Source: Rubellicoccus peritrichatus
Lineage (GTDB): Bacteria; Verrucomicrobiota; Verrucomicrobiia; Opitutales; Cerasicoccaceae
Direction: 5' to 3'
Assembly (NCBI RefSeq): GCF_033100135.1
Contig: NZ_CP136920.1
Coordinates: forward strand, 4,893,001-4,957,000
DNA length: 64,000 nt
This document shows, piece after piece, positions 16,561 to 24,373 of this stretch (positions within the stretch are counted from its first letter, which is position 1; each line of letters begins with the position of its first letter). The notes beneath the pieces are model-generated. The model saw only the letters and a list, made by a program, of their open reading frames with translations, did no database searches and had not been told where the DNA came from. Position numbers and translations under genes: made by a program.

Positions 16561-18108
16561 TTAATTCGTCGTAGGAGGAACCACTGGAACAGCAATTGGA
16601 GCGTCGCCGCGACGGTCAATAATTAATGGTTCATCGACTGAAGCCTGAACTTCTGTCTGCTCAACCTGCTCCACTTGATCAAACTCGTAAACCAAAGCCG
16701 GATTGTTGATGTAAATTGCTCCATTTGCAGAACCAGCAGCTTCCTCATATAAGATCTCGACAACAGAATCCCATACAAGTGGTGGCTGCATGGCCGATGG
16801 CCATTCAAACCGCAAATAGCGCCATCCCGACCAATCCAGTAAAACAGGATCAGGCTGAAAAACGCGACCAGTTGCATCACGAATTCCACATGTCACAAAA
16901 TTCAATGACTTGTCTGAGAAAACCCAGACACCGTATGCCGCCGGTTTGCCAATAATATTTTGGCCATTGCCTTCTTCCGGACGAATCTTGATTCCGATGC
17001 CTCCTTGCTGAAAACTGTAAACAAGAATCCCGGTGCCTGTGGTCTCATTTGGAATACCCTCGGCTGGTCGACCAGCCGTGAATTGCCAGTATGATTTGCC
17101 CTGACTGCGACCTTCATATCCCTTTGGTTGACTTACGGGATCATCGCTGACGAATGCAGCTAAAGGCGAAAACTGTGTCGGTAAACTTTCCGTCAAAGTA
17201 AAGACTTTCCCCATTTCGAGGCGAGAACGCTGCTTAATCGCAATCTTTGCCGGATAAGGCAAAATACCATCAAAATTGAGTGGAACTCTAATGGTCTTCT
17301 CCTTTTCCCCGGCAGTCATGGCGATATCAAAATTGAAAGGTTCAAACTCTTGACCATCGGGAGCGACCAATGTGATTTCAGCCTCTCCTCGAAATGGACT
17401 TCCTGCCGGATTGTCCAGGCGCAAAGTTATCGATTTACTAAACTCAGGCCATATGCCTAATTTCAATGGATTCTCAACTTGAACAACCACCTGCTGGACA
17501 ATGCCGTTCCCCTCTACGGGAACAATGAATGGCAACCAGGGGCGCCCAACATTAATCTCCTTTTTTACGGTGTACTGACCACCTGGTTTCAACACAACTT
17601 TGGTTGCAGGTTCTTCTACAGTAAAAAAGATATCTTGATCCAGTGGGTTGATGAAATCGCATTTCAAATCGAGTGTCTTGGGCCCTTTCACCGTTATTGG
17701 TGATTTGACCCGTTCAGCCGCGGCAGCAATCATCAGGTAGTCATTCTCCCGCTCAGGAACAAGAATACGTGGCTGACGATCCAGTTTTATAATCAGGCTA
17801 AAGGTATTGGTACTGATTGTTTCAAGCTCCTTGCCATCAACGTCAAGAACACGAAAAGCCATCGGACTTGTCGAAACTGCGGCAAAACGATCTCCTGGAT
17901 TCTCCGTCCAAACGACAACCCGATTGTCTTTGAATTTATCCCTCGAAAACAGCAGCACATGCTCGGATAATGTAGGCGCAGCCAATCTTTTATTAAACTG
18001 ATACCCTTTCAAAGGACCATCAAGTGCCTTGGCAACAGCCTCTTCCGGAGTCAGTGCAAAGGACAGTTGGCTTGAAAACAGAACCGCTAAGAGAATAAAA
18101 AACTTCAT
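16561..18108 (-). CDS. Secreted beta-rich protein of unknown function
   Basis: A 515-residue protein with a clear signal peptide (hydrophobic FFILLAVLFSSQLSFA, cleavage near residue 18). The rest is predicted beta-rich with no membrane segment. A C-terminal part around 400-480 (DWSGWRYLRFEWP) resembles a carbohydrate-binding-module-like jelly roll, which is tentative. The extreme C-terminus is low-complexity, with Glu/Gln-Val repeats and a proline-rich end. It is the last gene of a minus-strand run behind the HAD gene (12 bp gap). A periplasmic or surface role is likely; I do not recognise a family. Confidence 0.75.
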   Translation of the reverse strand: MKFFILLAVLFSSQLSFALTPEEAVAKALDGPLKGYQFNKRLAAPTLSEHVLLFSRDKFKDNRVVVWTENPGDRFAAVSTSPMAFRVLDVDGKELETISTNTFSLIIKLDRQPRILVPERENDYLMIAAAAERVKSPITVKGPKTLDLKCDFINPLDQDIFFTVEEPATKVVLKPGGQYTVKKEINVGRPWLPFIVPVEGNGIVQQVVVQVENPLKLGIWPEFSKSITLRLDNPAGSPFRGEAEITLVAPDGQEFEPFNFDIAMTAGEKEKTIRVPLNFDGILPYPAKIAIKQRSRLEMGKVFTLTESLPTQFSPLAAFVSDDPVSQPKGYEGRSQGKSYWQFTAGRPAEGIPNETTGTGILVYSFQQGGIGIKIRPEEGNGQNIIGKPAAYGVWVFSDKSLNFVTCGIRDATGRVFQPDPVLLDWSGWRYLRFEWPSAMQPPLVWDSVVEILYEEAAGSANGAIYINNPALVYEFDQVEQVEQTEVQASVDEPLIIDRRGDAPIAVPVVPPTTN

Positions 18109-18120
18109 TTGAGAAATAAT

Positions 18121-19029
18121 TTAAGCAAGGCATTCGGCGATCTGCTCAAGCTCAGTCACAACAACGTCCGGCTTTACACCGTTGAGCTCTTCATCACCCT
18201 CGCGAAGACGGAGTGAACGCTTGTCACCAGCAAATAGAGCGGTATTGAAACCAACCTCCTGAGCAGGCCAGATATCGTTCCGGCGGTCATTACCAACATA
18301 GAGGACCTCTTTGGGAGCAATGCCGTCCAAAGCCTGCAACCGATCAATACAAATGTTGTAGATCTCAGTTCCAGGCTTAGCTGTTCCATGCTCATAAGAC
18401 CATATACAAGCAATCTCCTCAAACCCCAGGTCTCCAACATTATCGTCAAAGAAGGTGTCAAAAAGCAGTGGCGTAAATTTCTGGGCATTGGAAATAATCC
18501 CTAATGATGCACCTTTATCCAATACACTCTCGACGATATCAAGGACGCCAGGCATCGGGTAAACCGGATTAACGCGTGCTTCGTAATGAATGGCTAGGAG
18601 CTCAAGCTTTGTACGCGTTACCTTGCCACGAATGAGCTCATAAGCTTCGAGCTGACCAATGAGGTCCTCCCAAACACCAACAATGTCGACTTCCGGATAC
18701 TTCATACCCTGATCACGCCGAATATCCTGCTCAGCATGGATCGTATCCATAAAGAGCTCACCAATCGGCGTCACTTCATCCAGAACATAAAAACCAGCTG
18801 CCTCAAGACTCTCGCGGACAATCGCTTCGCGTTTCTTCTTCGATGTACTCTCCTTCGCTAAAGAAATGTCACCAGCAGCACTTTGAAAAAGCGTTCCATA
18901 GACATCGAAAATCACAGCCCGAATGCCTTTAAGCTTCTTCAGTTGGGGCTTAACCCCCGTTGGCTCGGGCACCATCTCGGTTGAGAAGTTCCTAAAAATC
19001 TGATCAGGTTTCAAAGGTGATGAAGGCAT
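18121..19029 (-). CDS. HAD superfamily hydrolase
   Basis: A 302-residue HAD subfamily I protein. Motif I is FDVYGTLF (about 44-51), motif II is in GIISNAQKF, and motif III/IV is in VLYVGNDRRNDIWPA. The residue two after the nucleophile Asp is Tyr, as in L-2-haloacid dehalogenases, rather than the Asp usual in phosphatases. An N-terminal extension of about 38 residues is unusual. I start at the ATG at 19029; a TTG at 19053 is also in frame. Its place downstream of a glycosyltransferase and a GpgS-like gene suggests a glucosyl-3-phosphoglycerate phosphatase role, but the motif makes this uncertain. Confidence 0.8.
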   Translation of the reverse strand: MPSSPLKPDQIFRNFSTEMVPEPTGVKPQLKKLKGIRAVIFDVYGTLFQSAAGDISLAKESTSKKKREAIVRESLEAAGFYVLDEVTPIGELFMDTIHAEQDIRRDQGMKYPEVDIVGVWEDLIGQLEAYELIRGKVTRTKLELLAIHYEARVNPVYPMPGVLDIVESVLDKGASLGIISNAQKFTPLLFDTFFDDNVGDLGFEEIACIWSYEHGTAKPGTEIYNICIDRLQALDGIAPKEVLYVGNDRRNDIWPAQEVGFNTALFAGDKRSLRLREGDEELNGVKPDVVVTELEQIAECLA

Positions 19030-19112
19030 AACTGTATATTGCAGTATCACCAATGCACAGAAACCTCAGCCTAAGGCCAACCTTTTTCTTTGAAATGGAT
19101 TATCAGCGCCTC

Positions 19113-20540
19113 TTAAGTCCGCAACAGGCAAAAGCGCTCGGGCTTGAGAAACTCCTTCAGGATCACATCACTTGGCAGATTGCTGATACCGCCACTACCT
19201 TGAGCAATCATTGCATCGTAGATCGCTGTCAACCGCTGACCATAGGCATCCAGCGAGTAATGCTCCAGGACAGTCTTCTGATTTTTTTCTACATCCGCTT
19301 GAGGCAATGATGGTTTCATTAGACCCCATAAGGCATGACGGGCTTTGTGGTCGTTGACCACGCGTCGAATCACGATCTCCTGAAGCCGCTCATCAAGCCT
19401 GCCGAAGTCGACCATTCCTGAATTTACTGCAGCAGAAAAAGCGCGGTCTTCAGCATTCTCAGGTAAAGATTCTCCATATGTTTGGTAGTATTTCTCGAGC
19501 GCATGCTTCAATGTCGCTCTAAACTCAGTCTCGCCTACCCAGTCTAATGGTACTGTAAATCGGCCATAAAGATTGTCCAAATTCACTCCAGTATCACGAA
19601 ATTCACCAGTTACTTCAGGTAAATCCCGACCAACTAGAGGCTTGCCAAACAGCCATGGCTCCAGAAAAGCCAAACCAAAGCCCTCAGCCACACTCGTCGT
19701 AATGATCTCGTCGGCAGCAGACATCAATGCACCAAAGTCCCGACCATCTTCTCCCAGACCAAAGTAAACCGGAATCTGTAACTCTCTGGCCAAATCCACC
19801 CAATTATCATAAATTGGGCGAGCAGTAGGATTCGCCGGTCCCAAAGTGGAAGCCAATAAGGTATCGCTGTCAGCCAATGCCGCAAGAAGCAAAAACTCAC
19901 CCATATTTTTCCGCCGAATACCTCGCGTTGGGTAAAGAACCAGACGGCGCCCTTTCGCCTCTGGAACTTCCTCCGTTGAACTTGTGGTTTGCGGAACAGA
20001 GACAGCATTGGGCAGGAAATGCAGATTTGATTTCGAGAGTTTGGCTGTTTCAAGGACTTGATAATCACGGCCATTCAACACGGCATAGTGAATCTGAGGG
20101 CCTACCGGATACAATTTTGAGATATCGGATAACTGAGAGCGCAATAAAGCATAGTTGGCTGGTCGTCCATCCTCTGCAAAATCGTGAATCTGCAATAAAA
20201 CGGATCGCTCCAAAGCAAGTTTCGCAGCCGCCTCGGGAATCGCTGCATTTTTGCCCAAGCAATGATTGTGAATATGCCAGACATCAGGCAAAGCATCAAA
20301 CTCCGCCCTTGCCACGCGTTTCATTTCAAAAGCAAGTGCACCAGGATCAATTTTTTCGTTTGGCAGGGTATAACGCAGTGCGGGAACAACACGAACGGCA
20401 AATGATAAATCCTCAGTGGGTTTTTCACTGGCCAGCACCAAAACACGATGTCCCAGCGCAATAAGGGAAGAGGCTGCATGTTCTATCACGCGTGTCACAC
20501 CTCCAGGTTTCAGGTGATAGTGAACGATGCAGATGTTCAT
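19113..20540 (-). CDS. GT4-family glycosyltransferase
   Basis: A 475-residue GT-B glycosyltransferase. The N-terminus MNICIVHYHLKPGGVTRVIE is the typical acceptor-domain start with a glycine loop. The donor-domain signature E-x7-E is EGFGLAFLE (about 285-293), which fits a retaining nucleotide-sugar transferase. The start at 20540 is chosen because the fold begins there. It lies between the GpgS-like and HAD genes on the same strand. In this setting it may extend or build a glucosylglycerate-type solute, but a role in another glycoconjugate cannot be excluded. A 7-bp-period pyrimidine-rich repeat directly precedes its start codon. Confidence 0.85.
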   Translation of the reverse strand: MNICIVHYHLKPGGVTRVIEHAASSLIALGHRVLVLASEKPTEDLSFAVRVVPALRYTLPNEKIDPGALAFEMKRVARAEFDALPDVWHIHNHCLGKNAAIPEAAAKLALERSVLLQIHDFAEDGRPANYALLRSQLSDISKLYPVGPQIHYAVLNGRDYQVLETAKLSKSNLHFLPNAVSVPQTTSSTEEVPEAKGRRLVLYPTRGIRRKNMGEFLLLAALADSDTLLASTLGPANPTARPIYDNWVDLARELQIPVYFGLGEDGRDFGALMSAADEIITTSVAEGFGLAFLEPWLFGKPLVGRDLPEVTGEFRDTGVNLDNLYGRFTVPLDWVGETEFRATLKHALEKYYQTYGESLPENAEDRAFSAAVNSGMVDFGRLDERLQEIVIRRVVNDHKARHALWGLMKPSLPQADVEKNQKTVLEHYSLDAYGQRLTAIYDAMIAQGSGGISNLPSDVILKEFLKPERFCLLRT

Positions 20541-20679
20541 AGGGGAAGTAAAAATTGAGGAAGTGAGAAGGCAGAAGAGAGAAGGCAGAAGTAAATACAA
20601 ACTTTAGAACATAAAGCATCTGGGATGTATGAATCCAAAAACACTTCTGCCTTATTACTTCTCACTTTTCACTCAGTAA
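20541..20679. repeat. Paired, oppositely oriented heptamer-repeat tracts
   Basis: This intergenic stretch holds two related tracts facing each other. On the minus strand, directly upstream of the glycosyltransferase start, about 20544-20592 reads as degenerate 7-bp units such as CTTCTGC, CTTCTCT, CTTCTGC, CTTCTCA. On the plus strand 20643-20674 reads CTTCTGC, CTTATTA, CTTCTCA, CTTTTCA. The two can pair as an imperfect inverted repeat around an AT-rich centre. No gene is seen here. Confidence 0.7.
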
Positions 20680-21654
20680 TCAGTAGCCCATCTTTTTCCG
20701 ATAGCCTTCGACTTCGATCATGGGACGACGCTCTTCTTCAATGATCTCGTGGCATACCTGCTCATAATGCTGATCATTAGCCTGAAACTGCCGAAGAATA
20801 TTATGCATTTCAGGAAGCTGCCCTTCCATACCCATTTTTTCCATGCGGCCAAGAAAACTCTGGAGAATACCAAAACTCATCTTGCCAAGGCTAAGTGTCT
20901 CCTGGTTCCGATGGACACGCTGGTCGAGGTCAGTTTGCCCAAAGGCTTCCATCCCCCACTCTTTATAGACGTCAAGGATGTGGGATGTCTCAACACCGTA
21001 ACCGATTGGGAATGGCAAACGCTCAAGGACATGACGACGGACTGCATATTCGCCGGAAAGTGGCTGAATCAGCCCTGTCAGCTCCGGATAGAACAGGGAA
21101 AATAAAGGCCTAACAAGAATCTCTGTCACACGACCGCCACCACTGGGGCGAATACCCTGACTAAAGGCAAGCGGACGATCATAGAAAGCCTTTACGTAGC
21201 TTATTTCCTCACGATACAGTAGAGGTGCGACCAAGCCATAAACAAATCGCGGATGGATATTTTTAATATCCGCATCAACGTAGCAAATGATATCGCCCTT
21301 AAGCTGATGAATTGCCTTCCAGAGATTCTCTCCTTTTCCTCGCTTGTGGCCTTCCTCTGGCAGGATATCACCGGCGAAATAGGTATCCGCTCCAAATGCA
21401 GCTGCGACTTCCAACGTTTTATCCGTTGAGCCGGAGTCAATCACAGCAATCTCATCGACAAGCGGATATCGCTCCATCAATTCTGATCGCAGGATGACAA
21501 TCTCTTTCCCAATCGTCACTTCCTCATTCAACGTAGGAATGCAAAGCGAGATCGTCAGCCCTGTTTTTTCCTTCTGCTTCAACAGCTCCTTCTGATCGAA
21601 GAACTGCGAGTGGTGAAAGGTGTTTTTCTCAATCCAGTCTTCAATCTTCGACAT
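20680..21654 (-). CDS. gpgS: GT2 glycosyltransferase, glucosyl-3-phosphoglycerate synthase-like
   Basis: A 324-residue GT-A fold transferase related to glucosyl-3-phosphoglycerate synthases (GpgS). Visible features are LCIPTLNEEVTIGKEI (donor-site start), AVIDSGSTDKT, the DxD metal site in CYVDADIKN, and the acceptor region LIQPLSGEYAVRRHVL with the downstream GYGVETSHILDVY. GpgS makes glucosyl-3-phosphoglycerate from NDP-glucose and 3-phosphoglycerate, the first step to the compatible solute glucosylglycerate. The start at 21654 overlaps the end of the peptidase gene by 14 bp, so the two are translationally coupled. The GH13_18 phosphorylase nearby supports this assignment. Confidence 0.8.
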   Translation of the reverse strand: MSKIEDWIEKNTFHHSQFFDQKELLKQKEKTGLTISLCIPTLNEEVTIGKEIVILRSELMERYPLVDEIAVIDSGSTDKTLEVAAAFGADTYFAGDILPEEGHKRGKGENLWKAIHQLKGDIICYVDADIKNIHPRFVYGLVAPLLYREEISYVKAFYDRPLAFSQGIRPSGGGRVTEILVRPLFSLFYPELTGLIQPLSGEYAVRRHVLERLPFPIGYGVETSHILDVYKEWGMEAFGQTDLDQRVHRNQETLSLGKMSFGILQSFLGRMEKMGMEGQLPEMHNILRQFQANDQHYEQVCHEIIEEERRPMIEVEGYRKKMGY

Positions 21655-22816
21655 CACAAAGTCCTCCATCAATTGCTTGCAACATGACAATGAGTTGGGC
21701 CAATCCGGTAAACATAGGCTCAATTTCAACCTGCTCATCAAACTGATGACGCCTGTTCCCCTTGGTTAAGCCCAAAGTAATACCGGGAATTTCCTTTTCG
21801 ATCAAAGCCGCCAACTCACCAGTGGTTGGGGCAGGTCGCGCTTTAATATCAAGAGATTCGAGAATGCCCCGAGCTGTTTTAACCATCGGATGGCCGTAAG
21901 CGATCCCTCCGTTGTGTCTTCGGGCAACTTGCTCATGGGTGATTTCCATTCCAGTAGAAGCGCCAACTTCATCACAAATCTCGTCAATTTGATCGGAAAT
22001 TTCACCGACCATACCAACCTGTTCACTTCGTATTTCGAAACGCAACTGGGCTAGTTCAGCAACGGTATTGTAGGTTGTCCCACCATCCAGTGACCCCAGG
22101 ATGATGCTTGTCGCCGGCTCCCGCGGGATTGGTATCCCAAGAATCTGCGTCACAATTCGATTCAGGACCGGAATGGCACCTGTTGCACCAAAACGGGAGA
22201 AATCGTAATTGTGTGGTAAGTTAACCGTAACCACACCGCGATGCATCCCAAGTGAAGAGTAACTAAGACGCCCAAGTGTGCCGCCCTCAACGACAATTCC
22301 AGCTCGGATTGGCAATAAATTGCGTTCAAGAAAAAAACGAATACCTTCAATATCGCCTCGACCAAGGCTTCGAGAAGACCCCATCAGCACGAGATTACTT
22401 TGGAGTTTGATCCCCAGCTTTTCCAAAATGGACGGAAGTGATGCAATTGCAGCCAACCCCAGCGAGTTATCGAGAATACCCGGACCTTCCATGTCATTCG
22501 TATGCACCTTCACCGTATGATCGACGCTGTTGGAAAATGGTGTATCCAGATGTGAAACCAGGAGGATATGACTGGCAGAGCTTGACTGACCGGGATGAAT
22601 CCCAACGGCATTGCCCACTTCATCGGTCGAGACATTCAAGCAACCAGCCTCAATCAAACGGTCCTGCATAAAGCGAACACGGCCGCCTTCTCCATAGGTT
22701 GGCGAAGGTATCTCACCAAACATAACAGCATTCGCCAGAAGGATCTCTCTTAATTCCTGAAGCTGAGCACTGAGCTCAGGCATTGCATCCAGTAGGTTTT
22801 TCAAATCAATAGGCAT
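21641..22816 (-). CDS. M20-family metallopeptidase-like protein
   Basis: A 391-residue di-zinc M20/M42-like hydrolase. Visible are LLVSHLDTPF (first metal His and catalytic-type Asp), GPGILDNSLGLAA (bridging Asp), and VEGGTLG near the catalytic Glu position. The metal site is not fully canonical, since the Glu-Glu pair after the bridging Asp is hard to locate, so activity is uncertain. The start at 22816 is the first ATG consistent with the family. It is the first gene of the minus-strand cluster and overlaps gpgS by 14 bp. Its link to solute synthesis is unexplained; a dipeptidase or amidohydrolase role is possible. Confidence 0.75.
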   Translation of the reverse strand: MPIDLKNLLDAMPELSAQLQELREILLANAVMFGEIPSPTYGEGGRVRFMQDRLIEAGCLNVSTDEVGNAVGIHPGQSSSASHILLVSHLDTPFSNSVDHTVKVHTNDMEGPGILDNSLGLAAIASLPSILEKLGIKLQSNLVLMGSSRSLGRGDIEGIRFFLERNLLPIRAGIVVEGGTLGRLSYSSLGMHRGVVTVNLPHNYDFSRFGATGAIPVLNRIVTQILGIPIPREPATSIILGSLDGGTTYNTVAELAQLRFEIRSEQVGMVGEISDQIDEICDEVGASTGMEITHEQVARRHNGGIAYGHPMVKTARGILESLDIKARPAPTTGELAALIEKEIPGITLGLTKGNRRHQFDEQVEIEPMFTGLAQLIVMLQAIDGGLCDVED

Positions 22817-22949
22817 AGGCAAGAATTGGAAACTTAGCAGACACACTTGGCCTGCCAATTGTTTTTTAGGGGCTTTATCAAACGAAAGGGTTAGAATTAG
22901 GGTTAATGTGACTGTTTTTTAAAGGCATAAGTGAACGATATGCTCGTTT

Positions 22950-22966
22950 TAGCATGAATCATGCTA
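22950..22966. promoter_or_regulatory. Palindromic operator candidate in divergent promoter
   Basis: TAGCATGAATCATGCTA is an 8-bp perfect inverted repeat around one central base, located in the 261-bp region between the divergent peptidase/gpgS genes and the GT4/phosphorylase genes. The size and form fit a dimeric helix-turn-helix regulator. No regulator gene lies next to it. A short GC hairpin AGGGC/GCCCT lies at 22993-23004 in the same region. Confidence 0.5.
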
Positions 22967-23077
22967 GCTCTTTCTAATTATGAAAAAAAGCGAGGGCTTG
23001 CCCTAGTTACAAAAATAACCTTTAAACATCACAACTCTCCTCCCTTGATCATAGATACCTAAGAGTCCAAATCCACT

Positions 23078-24340
23078 ATGCCGAAAAACATCGGTTTTCT
23101 CTCCACACGCTTCGCCGGCACCGACGGAGTTTCCTTGGAAAGCGCCAAATGGGCGGAAGTATTATGGGACGGGGATCGTCACGTCAGTTTCTGGTATAGC
23201 GGACGAAGCGACCGTGAGCCAGGCATTTCACATGTCGTTCCTGAAGCCTACTTCGGTCATCCGGAAAACGAATGGATCAATAAGCAAATCTGGGGATGCA
23301 TCCGACGTGATCCACTCGTCAGCGCACGTGTGCGAGACATGGTCGACTACCTCAAAAGCACGATCTACGATTTTGTCAGGTGGCATGAGATTGATCTTCT
23401 TGTTCCTCAAAACGCCCTGACCATCCCAATGCACGTTCCCCTCGGAATTGCATTAACGGAGTTTCTCGCTGAAACTGGAATGCCGGCTATCGCGCATCAC
23501 CACGACTTCTTTTGGGAAAGAACCCGTTTTAGCGTGGGTTGTGTCCACGACTATCTGGATATGGCTTTTCCTCCATCACTACCCAACATCCGTAATGTCG
23601 TCATCAATCGCCAGGCAGAAGAGCAACTGGCCTTGCGCAAAGGCCACTCTGCCCTGCTCATCCCCAACGTATTTGACTTTGATAAGCCTGCACCACAGCC
23701 GGATGAGTATTCCAAAGACATCCGTGAACAAATCGGATTGACCGAAGATGATATTTTTATCCTTCAACCCACGCGAATCGTTCCCCGGAAAGGCATCGAA
23801 CACGCCATCAAGATTGTCGGCATGTTAAAAGATCCGCGTTACAAGCTGGTTATCTCGCATGAATCGGGTGATGAAGGCAGCGACTACAAACACATGCTTG
23901 AAGAGATGGCCCGTGAGGAAGGAGTCGATATGCGTATCATTGCAGATCGTATTGGTGAAGTTCGCCAGTATGATGATCAGGGGCGCAAAATCTATACACT
24001 CTGGGACCTGTACCCACATTGTGATCTGGTTACTTATCCGAGCACTTACGAAGGCTTTGGAAATGCCTTGCTCGAAACCATTTACTTCAGAAAACCATTG
24101 GTTCTGAATCGCTACTCCATATTCGTTCAGGATATTGAACCCAAGGGATTCCGCCTTGCACTCATGGACGGCATCGTCACGAACCGAGTGGTTAATGAAG
24201 TTCGCCGCATTCTCGACGACAACAAATACCGTCGGGAAATGGTCGAGCACAATTATCGTGTAGCGCGACGCTTTTACTCTTACACCGTTCTCCGCAGAAG
24301 TTTGAGGACGCTAATGACATCGCTAACCGGTCTCGGCTGA
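23078..24340 (+). CDS. GT4-family glycosyltransferase, possibly a mannosylglucosylglycerate-type synthase
   Basis: A 420-residue retaining GT-B transferase. The N-terminal domain starts IGFLSTRFAGTDGVSLESAKW, and the acceptor region has AIAHHHDFFWERTRF. The donor domain carries ILQPTRIVPRKGIEHAIK and the E-x7-E signature EGFGNALLE (about 323-331). It is 33 bp ahead of a GH13_18 phosphorylase gene in the same direction and divergent from the gpgS run. GT4 enzymes next to GpgS and glucosylglycerate phosphorylase are candidates to add mannose to glucosylglycerate. That function is inferred from neighbourhood and not proven by motifs. Confidence 0.8.
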   Translation: MPKNIGFLSTRFAGTDGVSLESAKWAEVLWDGDRHVSFWYSGRSDREPGISHVVPEAYFGHPENEWINKQIWGCIRRDPLVSARVRDMVDYLKSTIYDFVRWHEIDLLVPQNALTIPMHVPLGIALTEFLAETGMPAIAHHHDFFWERTRFSVGCVHDYLDMAFPPSLPNIRNVVINRQAEEQLALRKGHSALLIPNVFDFDKPAPQPDEYSKDIREQIGLTEDDIFILQPTRIVPRKGIEHAIKIVGMLKDPRYKLVISHESGDEGSDYKHMLEEMAREEGVDMRIIADRIGEVRQYDDQGRKIYTLWDLYPHCDLVTYPSTYEGFGNALLETIYFRKPLVLNRYSIFVQDIEPKGFRLALMDGIVTNRVVNEVRRILDDNKYRREMVEHNYRVARRFYSYTVLRRSLRTLMTSLTGLG

Positions 24341-24373
24341 TAAAGCCCAAGCATTGCCAGCAAACCTTCACTT

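Noticed and set aside
22880-22920. GGGTTAG-like telomere-type string upstream of the peptidase gene
   Set aside because: Only two imperfect units occur and it is most likely chance in an AT-rich promoter.
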